From CAYLYU01 sp964501925 (GTDB lineage: Bacteria > Pseudomonadota > Zetaproteobacteria > Mariprofundales > Mariprofundaceae), in the NCBI GenBank assembly GCA_964501925.1, contig CAZCTM010000041.1, positions 1 to 15,544 on the forward strand: a stretch of DNA of 15,544 nucleotides, in the 5' to 3' direction. Each line of letters begins with the position of its first letter. The first letter of the stretch is position 1. Positions 1-7,428 of the stretch are shown here, one piece after another. The notes beneath the pieces were generated by a model. The model saw only the letters and a list, made by a program, of their open reading frames with translations, did not search any database and was not told where the DNA came from. The position numbers were made by a program, and so were the translations under genes.

Positions 1-1
1 A

Positions 2-187
2 GAGGAAATTTCTATCTGGCACAAAACCGGAAATTTCTACTTTGGGTTGACAGGGGCAATCCCGTGCCATGCATGGAATGGGAAAACTGGAACATGCGTC
101 ACAGTCTTTGATCAGGATATTTCCGATGATTCCACAGACACGATACCCGCACCACGTCCGTTTGTTTCTGCTAGTATTGATTTATGA
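2..187 (+). CDS. 3' end of an unidentified ORF (partial)
   Basis: Reading from base 2, the frame stays open for 61 codons and stops with TGA at 185-187; the beginning lies outside the window. The encoded tail has few charged residues, two cysteines, several aromatic residues (for example GNFYFGLTG) and ends PAPRPFVSASIDL, which would suit an extracellular or periplasmic domain. I recognise no family. A second frame (from base 1) is also open, for 36 codons to a TGA at 109-111, so openness alone is weak evidence. It ends 40 bp before the next gene. It may simply be non-coding. Confidence 0.35.
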   Translation, partial: EEISIWHKTGNFYFGLTGAIPCHAWNGKTGTCVTVFDQDISDDSTDTIPAPRPFVSASIDL

Positions 188-227
188 CAGGTCTTGATCG
201 ATCCAGAATATTTGACAGGAGGAATTC

Positions 228-935
228 ATGAGCATGAATGATCCAGAATCCGGAACCAGAGGCCAACCTGAACAAGTGGGCGGGGCTGAAACCGGATCGG
301 AAGCCGACGCCTCCCCTTCCCCGAAGGAGACAGGCTGTAAAACCGGAAGTGCCGGCTCGAGAGTGTCTCTCGTTTTGTCTCTTGTCGCCATAATACTGGC
401 CTCCTATTCGTTTATATCAACACAGCTCGGCTCCGGTACGGCCGAAATAAAGAATCAGTTGAACAACATCAACAGCAAGGTTGACAAGATCAGGGACCGC
501 CTCAGCGATCTCGACCAGGGGATTGAAAGCGATAGGCAAGTCCTCATCCAGGCCGAACTGAGGAAGGCACTTCTGTACATTCAGGGCATTGCCAGGCTTG
601 CCAAGGGAGAGACACAGGCCAAGATTGCGGAGATCGAGGAGATCCTGCAATCCATCACTGCACCGAAAAAGGAATCGGCCGGAAATGAACAGGAAACGTC
701 CGGAAATGAACACCCTGCGGAAAAAGCCGTTTCGGTTGAAACGCCAGCACAGGCAAAAGATGATCAGGCCCCAAGCGGAAAATCAGATACGGCTGACACA
801 CCCTCCGGAACAACTTCCGGGACTCCGGACCAAGGGTCAAGGTCACAACCCGCCGTACCTGACAATGAGGGTTCATCTGATCAAGGGGAGACCGGGAAAG
901 GGGAAGGCCAGGCACCACCTCTTTCTGAGTTCTAA
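228..935 (+). CDS. Single-pass membrane protein with coiled coil and low-complexity tail
   Basis: A 235-residue protein of no recognised family. Residues 1-44 are polar and rich in Gly, Ser and Glu. One hydrophobic segment follows at about 45-65 (VSLVLSLVAIILASYSF), then a heptad-like charged stretch at about 70-145 containing KNQLNNINSKVDKIRDRL, which should form a coiled coil. Residues 146-235 are an acidic tail rich in Pro, Ser, Gly, Gln and Thr. The tail has a 7-residue tandem repeat (SAGNEQE / TSGNEHP) encoded by CCGGAAATGAACA at 679-691 and again at 700-712. Start: ATG 228 has a strong AGGAGG at 217-222 with a 5-nt spacer; a second ATG at 234 is possible. Topology is probably N-in with coiled coil and tail in the periplasm (inference). 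It precedes tgt by 59 bp and may be transcribed with it, but nothing else ties it to that operon. Confidence 0.8.
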   Translation: MSMNDPESGTRGQPEQVGGAETGSEADASPSPKETGCKTGSAGSRVSLVLSLVAIILASYSFISTQLGSGTAEIKNQLNNINSKVDKIRDRLSDLDQGIESDRQVLIQAELRKALLYIQGIARLAKGETQAKIAEIEEILQSITAPKKESAGNEQETSGNEHPAEKAVSVETPAQAKDDQAPSGKSDTADTPSGTTSGTPDQGSRSQPAVPDNEGSSDQGETGKGEGQAPPLSEF

Positions 936-994
936 CCCCCCAGTCTGTTTTCCCCCTTGCACTCCACCCGACTGAACTGAAGGGTTACGAGCCC

Positions 995-2140
995 ATGACT
1001 GTCTTCACCTTCAGGCTCATCTGCAGGGACAGGAAAAGCATGGCCCGCTGTGGCCTGCTTTCCCTCCCTCACGGAGATGTACAGACCCCCGTATTCATGC
1101 CGGTGGGGACACTTGGAACCGTAAAGTCGGTCATGCCACGAGATCTGGATGAAATCGGCGCCCAGATCATTCTGGGAAACACCTATCATTTGATGCTCCG
1201 GCCGGGGGCCGGGATCATCGAGAAGCTGGGGGGACTGCACCGTTTCATGGGCTGGAGGAAGCCAATTCTCACGGATTCGGGAGGCTTCCAGGTCTGGTCA
1301 CTGGGCGAAATACGGAAGATAGAAGAACACGGTGTGCGTTTCAGGTCCCACATAGATGGCAGCGAGGTCTTCCTGGGGCCAAAAGAAAGCATGGAGGTGC
1401 AGCGTCAACTGGGATCCGACATCGCCATGGTGTTTGATGAGTGCACCCCCTATCCCGCCACGATGGAAGAAGCCAGGTCTTCCATGGCGCTGTCCACGCG
1501 CTGGGCCGGGGAATGCCGACGTTATCTTCCCCCAAACAATGACCAGGCACTGTTTGGTATCATTCAGGGTGGTATTTATCCTGAACTGCGTCTGCAACAC
1601 CTGTCCGAACTCGAGGAAATCGGCTTTGAGGGCATGGCCATTGGGGGACTTTCCGTTGGTGAACCAAAGCAGGACCGGTTCAGGGTCCTGGATGCCCTTG
1701 CCCCTGTAATGCCTGAGGGGAAACCCCGCTACCTCATGGGAGTAGGCACCCCGACAGATATCATCGAATGCATTGATCGCGGCATTGACATGTTTGACTG
1801 CGTGCTTCCCACGCGAAATGCCAGAAACGGTATGCTGTTCACGGACCACGGGCCGATTCAGATCAAGCATGCCGCCTACCGTGAAGATCCCAGGCCCGTT
1901 ATGGAGGAATGCGACTGCTACACATGCCGGAATTTTTCCCGTGCCTATCTGCGTCATTTGTACAAGAGTCGGGAAATATTAAGCTCGTGCTTGAACACAC
2001 TGCATAATCTCCATTACTATGCCGCGCTCATGCACCGGGCACGCGTCTCGATCAAGGAAGGTACATGGACCAGTTTCCGCGATCATTTCTTGCATGCCTA
2101 TACTAACAGGTGCCAGATATCAGGAGAAAACAACACATGA
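995..2140 (+). CDS. tgt: tRNA-guanine(34) transglycosylase (queuine tRNA-ribosyltransferase)
   Basis: Exchanges guanine-34 of tRNA(Asp, Asn, His, Tyr) for preQ1, the base-exchange step of queuosine synthesis; cytoplasmic. The 381-residue length fits bacterial Tgt. The conserved LTDSGGFQVWSL holds Asp94 (E. coli Asp89). FDCVLPTRNARNG holds the nucleophile Asp268 (E. coli Asp264). The zinc site is Cys306, Cys308, Cys311 and His337, in CDCYTC and TLHN. GNTYHLMLRPG and GIIQGG substrate-pocket motifs are also present. The N-terminus aligns with the family from the first residues up to TPVFMPVGTLGTVK, supporting ATG 995; the ribosome site is only a weak AAGGG at 980-984. The stop overlaps the yajC start as ATGA, which implies translational coupling. 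queD lies at the far end of the same run. Confidence 0.97.
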   Translation: MTVFTFRLICRDRKSMARCGLLSLPHGDVQTPVFMPVGTLGTVKSVMPRDLDEIGAQIILGNTYHLMLRPGAGIIEKLGGLHRFMGWRKPILTDSGGFQVWSLGEIRKIEEHGVRFRSHIDGSEVFLGPKESMEVQRQLGSDIAMVFDECTPYPATMEEARSSMALSTRWAGECRRYLPPNNDQALFGIIQGGIYPELRLQHLSELEEIGFEGMAIGGLSVGEPKQDRFRVLDALAPVMPEGKPRYLMGVGTPTDIIECIDRGIDMFDCVLPTRNARNGMLFTDHGPIQIKHAAYREDPRPVMEECDCYTCRNFSRAYLRHLYKSREILSSCLNTLHNLHYYAALMHRARVSIKEGTWTSFRDHFLHAYTNRCQISGENNT

Positions 2141-2490
2141 ATCAACCGAACTTCCTGCGCATATGGTGCCTATCCATTGCCCTGACCATGCTCGATATCC
2201 CGGTCGCTTTTGCCCAAGAAGCGCCAGCCGGAGCCGGAGGCCTTGCCTCTTTTATACCCTTGATTCTCATTATGGTGATCTTCTATTTCCTCCTAATCAG
2301 GCCTCAGCAAAAACGGCTGAAGGAACACCGCAAAACGGTGGAGGGGTTAAAACCGGGAGACAAGGTCATTACTGCCGGTGGCATTTACGGAACCATTCGT
2401 GCGGTCAGTGACGACTCCCTCAAGGTGGAGATTGCCGAAGGGGTCAGGGTCAAGATCAAGCGCGACACCATCTCAGGTCTGGTTGAATAA
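2137..2490 (+). CDS. yajC: Sec translocon accessory subunit YajC
   Basis: Small inner-membrane partner of SecD and SecF. The 117-residue protein has a hydrophobic N-terminal segment ending near AFAQE (about residues 10-26), an Ala/Gly linker, the family's membrane helix (FIPLILIMVIFYFLLIRP) and the hallmark RPQQKRLKEHRK at the cytosolic end. A small beta domain follows with GDKVITAGGIYGTI and a closing VKIKRD. ATG 2137 overlaps the tgt stop (ATGA) and is preceded by AGGAG at 2122-2126. An in-frame GTG at 2110 would add nine residues inside tgt but has no comparable ribosome site and spoils the N-terminus, so it was not chosen. The first hydrophobic segment looks like a signal peptide, which makes the N-terminal topology uncertain. 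secD starts 8 bp downstream. Confidence 0.96.
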   Translation: MNQPNFLRIWCLSIALTMLDIPVAFAQEAPAGAGGLASFIPLILIMVIFYFLLIRPQQKRLKEHRKTVEGLKPGDKVITAGGIYGTIRAVSDDSLKVEIAEGVRVKIKRDTISGLVE

Positions 2491-2498
2491 GTTCAAAC

Positions 2499-4079
2499 AT
2501 GCACGCTTATCCTCGCTGGAAATACTGGTTGATCGCCGTGGTTCTCACCGTATCCGTGCTCGGTGGGTTGGCAAATGTGGTTTCACTTCCTTCATGGTGG
2601 CCATCTGCCTTTAACAAGCCTTTGAATCTTGGCCTTGATCTCAAGGGGGGTATTCACCTCGTTCTGGATGTGGATGTGGACAAGGCTGTAGCACACAGTG
2701 TTGAAGAAAGCATCGATACTGTCCGTCATATCCTGCGATCCAACAAGATCAGATACAGGAATCTTGACGCCGATGACCAGCGAATGCTGGTGACGCTGAA
2801 ACGGAGCGAAGATATTGAGGCGGCCAGAAAACTCCTGGAGGATGCCTTCCCGGCGTATGACCTGGCCGTTGAAGATGGGAATCGCATCACCTTGACCATC
2901 AGTGCCGCCGAAGCAGCAGAAATCAGGAAATTTGCCATTGATCAGGCCATTGAGGTCATACGCAACCGGATTGATGCCCTCGGCACGACAGAACCCGTGA
3001 TCGTCAAGCAGGGCGAACGGCGGATTCTGGTCCAGATTCCTGGCTACGAGGATACCTCTAGGGCGAAGAGTCTGATTGGCCGTACCGCCCAACTGGAATT
3101 CAAACTGGTGGATGAAAAAGGGGATCTGGACAGGGCCTTGCGCGGCGAAGTTCCACCGGGCGATATCATCATGTACGGAAAAAAGACGACCTCTTCCGGG
3201 AAGACCATTCGTCAACCCTACCTGCTTAAGAAGCGGACCGAGCTTTCCGGCACGGACGTTGTGGATGCTCGCGTAAGCATCGATTCCCGCTTTAATGAAT
3301 ATGTCGTCAATCTGAAATTCAGCAGCAAGGGTGCCAGGAAGTTTGACCGCCTGACCGGAGCCCATGTGGGTGAACGGTTTGCCATCATTCTGGAAGGTGT
3401 CGTCCAGTCAGCCCCTGTCATCCGGGAGCGCATACCCGGAGGATCGGCCCAGATTTCAGGTGGATTTACACCCCAGGAAGCCCATGACCTTGCCATTGTG
3501 CTGCGAGCAGGTGCCCTGCCCGCTCCCGTCAAGGTCGTGGAAGAACGCACGGTTGGACCCAGCCTCGGGCAGGATTCCGTGGAAATGGGGCTGAATTCAA
3601 TCATCATCGGTGGTTTACTGGTGCTGGTTTTTATGGCCGTTTACTACCGCATGTTTGGTGTTGCGGCTGATCTCGCCCTCTTATTTAATCTTGTACTGAT
3701 TGTCGCGGCCATGAGCATGATTGGTGCCACCCTCACCCTTCCCGGTATCGCCGGCATTGTGCTGACAATCGGTATGGCGGTGGATGCCAATGTTCTGATA
3801 TTTGAACGGATCCGTGAAGAACTCCGGCTGGGGAAAACCCCCTTTGCAGCCATTGATGGCGGTTATGACAAGGCACTGGTGACCATTGTGGATGCCAACA
3901 TCACAACACTGATTGCAGCGATTGTGCTCTTCCAGTTTGGAAGCGGACCGGTCAAGGGCTTTGCTGTCACCCTGTCCGTCGGCATTCTGGCTTCCATGTT
4001 CACGGCCATCATGTTTACCCGCGCCCTTATATCGCTGGCCCTTGAAAAACGGGGCCGCGTTGAAACCCTGAGTATTTAA
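2499..4079 (+). CDS. secD: Protein translocase subunit SecD
   Basis: Inner-membrane subunit of SecDF-YajC, which uses the proton gradient to help complete protein export on the periplasmic side. The 526-residue protein has TM1 at about 7-30, then the D1 motif LGLDLKGGIHLVLDVDVD, a large periplasmic region to about residue 355, and five C-terminal TM helices. TM4 carries GMAVDANVLIFERIREE at about 425-441, with the conserved proton-relay Asp of the family (E. coli Asp519). The periplasmic part is shorter than in E. coli SecD (615 aa), a size usual in several other proteobacterial groups. The N-terminal PRWKYW also recalls alphaproteobacterial SecD. It starts 8 bp after yajC and ends 11 bp before secF. 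Confidence 0.98.
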   Translation: MHAYPRWKYWLIAVVLTVSVLGGLANVVSLPSWWPSAFNKPLNLGLDLKGGIHLVLDVDVDKAVAHSVEESIDTVRHILRSNKIRYRNLDADDQRMLVTLKRSEDIEAARKLLEDAFPAYDLAVEDGNRITLTISAAEAAEIRKFAIDQAIEVIRNRIDALGTTEPVIVKQGERRILVQIPGYEDTSRAKSLIGRTAQLEFKLVDEKGDLDRALRGEVPPGDIIMYGKKTTSSGKTIRQPYLLKKRTELSGTDVVDARVSIDSRFNEYVVNLKFSSKGARKFDRLTGAHVGERFAIILEGVVQSAPVIRERIPGGSAQISGGFTPQEAHDLAIVLRAGALPAPVKVVEERTVGPSLGQDSVEMGLNSIIIGGLLVLVFMAVYYRMFGVAADLALLFNLVLIVAAMSMIGATLTLPGIAGIVLTIGMAVDANVLIFERIREELRLGKTPFAAIDGGYDKALVTIVDANITTLIAAIVLFQFGSGPVKGFAVTLSVGILASMFTAIMFTRALISLALEKRGRVETLSI

Positions 4080-4090
4080 CGGGAAGCCCT

Positions 4091-5035
4091 ATGCAACTGA
4101 TTCGCTCCGACACCCATATCGATTTCCTGGGCAAACGCATCATCGCAATCACGATCAGCGGTATCCTGGTGCTGTTGTCCATTGGTTTTCTGGCAACTAA
4201 AGGACTTAACTTCGGTATCGACTTTACGGGTGGCACACTGGTTGAAGTCAGGTTCAAACAGGCCCCGGATATCGCTGAGGTACGCAAGTCCCTTGCTCCC
4301 GCGGGTTACGGTGCCGCTATCATTCAGGAGTTTGGATCTCCCGAGGAGATTCTGATCCGCGTACAAAACCTCGCCGACAAGGAATCATCTGCCATAAGCA
4401 CCGAGATACTTACGGCCCTGAAGAAGGCCTTCGGATCGGACGGTGTTGAAATGAGGCGGGTCGAGTTTGTCGGACCGCAGGTCGGAGAGGAATTGACCCG
4501 TGCCGGCATCATGGCGGTGCTGATTGCCATGCTCGCCATTCTTATCTATATCACCTTCCGCTTTGAACTGCGTTTCGCCATCGGCGCTGACGCGGCCTTG
4601 CTGCATGATATCACACTGGTCATTGGCGTTTTCGCGATTACCGGCAAGGAATTTTCCCTGCCAGTTGTGGCCGCCATCCTGACGGTCATCGGCTATTCAC
4701 TGAATGATACCATCGTTGTGTTTGACCGGATTCGAGAGAACATTGCGGCAAACCGGCGAAAAAAGAATCCACTGTCAGAGGACGAGATCGTCAATGTTTC
4801 ACTGAATCAAACACTCTCCCGGACCCTGATGACCTCCCTGACCACACTTCTTGTGGTTATGGCGTTGTTTTTCCTGGGTGGCGAGGTGATTCATGATTTT
4901 GCCTTCGCGCTCATTGTCGGCATCCTGGTGGGAACATATTCCTCCATCTACATAGCAAGCCCCGTTATGCTGATCCTCCATGGCCGCTTCAAGCTCAGCC
5001 AGGAAGAACTCTCCAAGATGGATGCCAGGCCCTGA
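4091..5035 (+). CDS. secF: Protein translocase subunit SecF
   Basis: Partner of SecD in the RND-like SecDF exporter. The 314-residue length is normal. It shows TM1 at about 16-36, the diagnostic LNFGIDFTGGTLVEVRF after it, a periplasmic P4-type domain to about residue 135, then five TM helices. The TM4 motif GYSLNDTIVVFDRIREN lies at about 200-216 and ends in the basic cytosolic loop ANRRKKNP. The start ATG 4091 opens with MQLIRSDTHIDFLGKR, matching the family N-terminus. The reading frame of the next gene runs into its 3' end without an ATG. Confidence 0.98.
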   Translation: MQLIRSDTHIDFLGKRIIAITISGILVLLSIGFLATKGLNFGIDFTGGTLVEVRFKQAPDIAEVRKSLAPAGYGAAIIQEFGSPEEILIRVQNLADKESSAISTEILTALKKAFGSDGVEMRRVEFVGPQVGEELTRAGIMAVLIAMLAILIYITFRFELRFAIGADAALLHDITLVIGVFAITGKEFSLPVVAAILTVIGYSLNDTIVVFDRIRENIAANRRKKNPLSEDEIVNVSLNQTLSRTLMTSLTTLLVVMALFFLGGEVIHDFAFALIVGILVGTYSSIYIASPVMLILHGRFKLSQEELSKMDARP

Positions 5036-5046
5036 GTCCGGTTAAC

Positions 5047-5436
5047 CTGCCCGGAGATATTACACCCAAGCTGCCTGAAGAAAGTCTTGTCTTTCGGGCC
5101 TATGGCGATGCCTTCCTGCAGGTCAATCATCAGAATTATGAACATGGCATTCTGATTCATGAGGGTAAGATCATCAGCCCCTGGGGGCCGGGATGCATAC
5201 ATGATCTCAAGGTAAGCGAACTCGAAATGCTACTGCGCTCTCCCCCCGAGCTTCTCCTTCTGGGCACTGGCCGGAAGACGGCATTTCCCCCATCGGAAGT
5301 CATGGAAGCCCTGAGCAGCTTTCACATCCCTTTTGAGTGCATGGATTCACGCGCTTGTGCACGTACCTACAACATCCTGCTGGGTGAGGGACGAAAGGTG
5401 TCAGCTGCGGTCTTGCTCCCCTCTGCTGATTCCTAG
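5047..5436 (+). CDS. Mth938-like (DUF498/AAMDC/NDUFAF3-type) domain protein, start codon unresolved
   Basis: The frame ending at 5436 encodes a whole Mth938-like domain. Marks are FRAYGDAFLQVN near the start, a central Pro-Trp (IISPWGPG), ELLLLGTGRKTAFPP, and the conserved C-terminal core CARTYNILLGEGRKV. This family often sits just after secDF in proteobacteria; relatives assist respiratory complex I assembly in mitochondria, and the bacterial role is not settled. The only in-frame ATG, at 5227, would delete the first half of the domain and cannot be the true start. By family alignment translation should begin near 5020-5060, where only CTG (5032, 5047) or ATT (5059) is in frame. CTG 5047 is given as a placeholder. 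An out-of-frame ATG at 5022 runs MPGPESG and stops at 5043-5045; a one-base change in the CCGG at about 5038-5041 would fuse it to this frame. Confidence 0.75.
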   Translation: MPGDITPKLPEESLVFRAYGDAFLQVNHQNYEHGILIHEGKIISPWGPGCIHDLKVSELEMLLRSPPELLLLGTGRKTAFPPSEVMEALSSFHIPFECMDSRACARTYNILLGEGRKVSAAVLLPSADS

Positions 5437-5458
5437 ATGCCGATTTGCCATTATTGCT

Positions 5459-5488
5459 CCATGGTCTAGCCTGAATCCATGGCTAGCT
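5459..5488 (+). repeat. Imperfect duplication and hairpin at the queD start
   Basis: CCATGGTCTAGC (5459-5470) is repeated 18 bp later as CCATGGCTAGC (5477-5487), differing by one inserted T. Both copies contain an ATG: the first reads ATG-GTC-TAG (start, one codon, stop), the second is the queD start. CTAGCC (5466-5471) and GGCTAG (5481-5486) can also pair around a 9-nt loop, placing the queD start codon at the loop-stem border. A role in initiation is inference. Confidence 0.5.
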
Positions 5489-5856
5489 ATGAACTGATGA
5501 TCCACACCTATTTTTCGGCTTCGCATGCCCTTCGCGGATATCCGGGTGATTGCGCCAGACTGCATGGGCATAACTGGAAGGTTAAACTCTATCTATCTTG
5601 TTCAAGGCTCGATGAGACAGGCATTGCCATCGACTACAAGATCCTGAAACAACACCTCAAAGACGTCCTTTCCGAATGGGATCATTTCCACCTGAATGAC
5701 ATTCCTCCCTTTGATCAGATCAACCCCACAAGCGAGAATGTCGCGCGTATCCTGTATGAGAAGATGGCCAAACGTCTTGATGATGGCCACATCCGGGTTT
5801 CCCGGCTAGTCATCGGTGAAACATGCTCCACCGAGGTCACCTACTGGCCAGATTGA
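5479..5856 (+). CDS. queD: 6-carboxy-5,6,7,8-tetrahydropterin synthase (QueD/PTPS family)
   Basis: Converts dihydroneopterin triphosphate to 6-carboxytetrahydropterin, an early step towards preQ0 and queuosine. The 125-residue length is typical. Zinc ligands are His16 (FSASHAL), His29 and His31 (RLHGHNW). The catalytic Cys is Cys25 in GDCARLHGHNW. Asp68-His69 (EWDHFHLND) and Glu114 (IGETCS) match the remaining active-site positions, so QueD is favoured over a eukaryote-type pyruvoyl-tetrahydropterin synthase, though activity within the family varies. Start ATG 5479 has no clear Shine-Dalgarno sequence and lies within a small inverted repeat. It follows the Mth938-like gene by 42 bp, and its last 16 bp overlap the 3' end of the convergent SPOR gene. 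Confidence 0.93.
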   Translation: MASYELMIHTYFSASHALRGYPGDCARLHGHNWKVKLYLSCSRLDETGIAIDYKILKQHLKDVLSEWDHFHLNDIPPFDQINPTSENVARILYEKMAKRLDDGHIRVSRLVIGETCSTEVTYWPD

Positions 5857-7427
5857 ACCTCACTTTGACTGAGATGTTCAAGCCAGGCCCCCGCAAGACC
5901 GGCCTGGCCACTTAATTCATCCCTGGCCCGGGCTGCTTCCTCCTTTGAACGGTAGAAACCGGCCCGTACCCGATAAAACTGCTTTCCCTTGTAAGTGAAT
6001 TCCGAAACGTAGATCCTGTGCGGAGGCGTTATCCGAATCACCTCGGAAAACTGATCAGCCTTCGCCCTGGATGTGAACGAGGCAAGGTTGATGACCCACG
6101 AATCCTTTTGATCTGGACCCGGTTCGGTGGCCGCACTTTCACCTTCCCTGGGGGACTCTTCCTGCCCGGACGGCCCCCTCTCAGTGCTTGGTTCAGTCTG
6201 TTCGGTTGCCGGCTCTTGCAACCCCTCAGGGGATTCATCCTGCTCAGGTTTGGTCTTTTCCGGTATCGCGGTTTGCTCGGCAGGTTCCGGACTTTCCTCC
6301 TGCTGAGTCGACTGGTCAATAGAGGTGGGTGATTCCTGGACAGTGCCCTCGGACTCCGGCTGTGCGGATACCTTTTCTGCGGGGGCGGCTGCATCCGACC
6401 GGCCTGCCGGGTTTTCTGATCTTCCTTCCTGTGCTTCGGTGTCTGTCCCGGATACGGGTTCAGCCAACTCTGTAGTAGCCGTGGTGTCGGTTTCCTTGTC
6501 CTTTTGCTCCTCCTTTTCCTTTGACTCATCCTTCTTGACAGGCGTCACCGACGAGACGGGCTCAAGAATCTTCCTCACCACATCGATTTCACTGCCGGCA
6601 AGAACATCCAGGGGATGCAAGGCCACGTAATAGCTCCCTTCATGGGATTTGTTGATCCCCCGGATCTTTCGTGGGTGTTCGTATTCCCTTAGCAGAAAAA
6701 CGCCCTTCTGTCCCTTTTCCAGGCGTGGAACATTAAGCCAAAGAATATCCGAAGAGTCCGGGAAGAGGACAGAAAGTCGCTGGCCGGATTCCGCACCCTT
6801 CAGCCCCTCCTCCACCCGAATGACAGCCTCTTGCAGATTCGGATCATGCAGCGTGACAGGAACATTCAAGTCGGTCTCAACGGCTCGAACACCCTCGACC
6901 TCCCCTGCTAAAACGATTGAGGCGCCCTTTATCCGCTCGCGCAACCTGGCCTCCCTCAACAGCTTGCGGATCTGCTTGAGCTCATCCTTGATCTGAACCT
7001 CCAATTCGGCGGATAGGGGAGCGTGAAGAATTTCGTGGCCAACTTCACGGACACCGATACCCTGACCGTAGAAGCTGTGCCTGGTATAAAAGATGATCCT
7101 GTCCCCGACCTGAAAGTCGGGTTTCTTTCTCATCTTGATGGTGACCTGGTCCTTGTCCTCAAGAAGTGTCTTGTGGGGGCTTTCAATCACAGACTCCACA
7201 CTTCCTGAAACCACCCAGTGAGACAGCGGCAGACCCTCAAAATTATGCTCGTGCACATTGAGAACCTTGGCTGCGAAAATCATGTCTGCCTTCTGGAGCC
7301 AGGAGCTCCTGGAATCCTGGCCCGCATGTCCCACCGGGACCTGAAAAAATAAAAAGGCAACGACAACAATGGCCGCCATCCCATGCCTCAACCACCGGCT
7401 GACCCTGGTCATTTCCCTCTTCCTCAT
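5841..7427 (-). CDS. Secreted/periplasmic protein with C-terminal SPOR domain
   Basis: A 528-residue protein with an N-terminal signal peptide (MAAIVVVAFLFFQVPVGHAG, cleavage near 36). Two related beta-rich domains follow, at about 45-135 and 167-290. They open with ADMIFAAKVLNV and ASIVLAGEVEGV, and the second has LEKGQKGVFLLREYE; they look like a duplicated NTR/OB-like module, but this is my reading. Residues about 295-440 are a Glu/Pro/Ser/Thr/Gln-rich spacer. Residues 442-525 form a SPOR domain (WVINLASFTSRAKADQF ... QFYRVRAGFYRSKEEA), a fold known to bind denuded septal peptidoglycan. The start is 1 bp after the upstream gene's stop, so the two are surely cotranscribed. An alternative ATG at 7412, with AGGA 8 nt before it, gives a more usual signal peptide. 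Substrate and partners are unknown. Confidence 0.88.
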   Translation of the reverse strand: MRKREMTRVSRWLRHGMAAIVVVAFLFFQVPVGHAGQDSRSSWLQKADMIFAAKVLNVHEHNFEGLPLSHWVVSGSVESVIESPHKTLLEDKDQVTIKMRKKPDFQVGDRIIFYTRHSFYGQGIGVREVGHEILHAPLSAELEVQIKDELKQIRKLLREARLRERIKGASIVLAGEVEGVRAVETDLNVPVTLHDPNLQEAVIRVEEGLKGAESGQRLSVLFPDSSDILWLNVPRLEKGQKGVFLLREYEHPRKIRGINKSHEGSYYVALHPLDVLAGSEIDVVRKILEPVSSVTPVKKDESKEKEEQKDKETDTTATTELAEPVSGTDTEAQEGRSENPAGRSDAAAPAEKVSAQPESEGTVQESPTSIDQSTQQEESPEPAEQTAIPEKTKPEQDESPEGLQEPATEQTEPSTERGPSGQEESPREGESAATEPGPDQKDSWVINLASFTSRAKADQFSEVIRITPPHRIYVSEFTYKGKQFYRVRAGFYRSKEEAARARDELSGQAGLAGAWLEHLSQSEVQSGQ

Positions 7428-7428
7428 C

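Noticed and set aside
47..52. TTGACA resembling a -35 box
   Set aside because: No acceptable -10 box at 16-18 bp; it may also lie inside a coding tail.
1298..1957. Minus-strand 219-codon frame inside tgt
   Set aside because: Antisense shadow of tgt, which is supported by all catalytic and zinc residues.
2592..3365. Minus-strand 257-codon frame inside secD
   Set aside because: Fully antisense to a well-supported secD; the translation resembles no domain.
5227..5436. ATG 5227 as the start of the gene after secF
   Set aside because: It would remove half of a conserved Mth938-like domain whose coding clearly continues upstream in the same frame.
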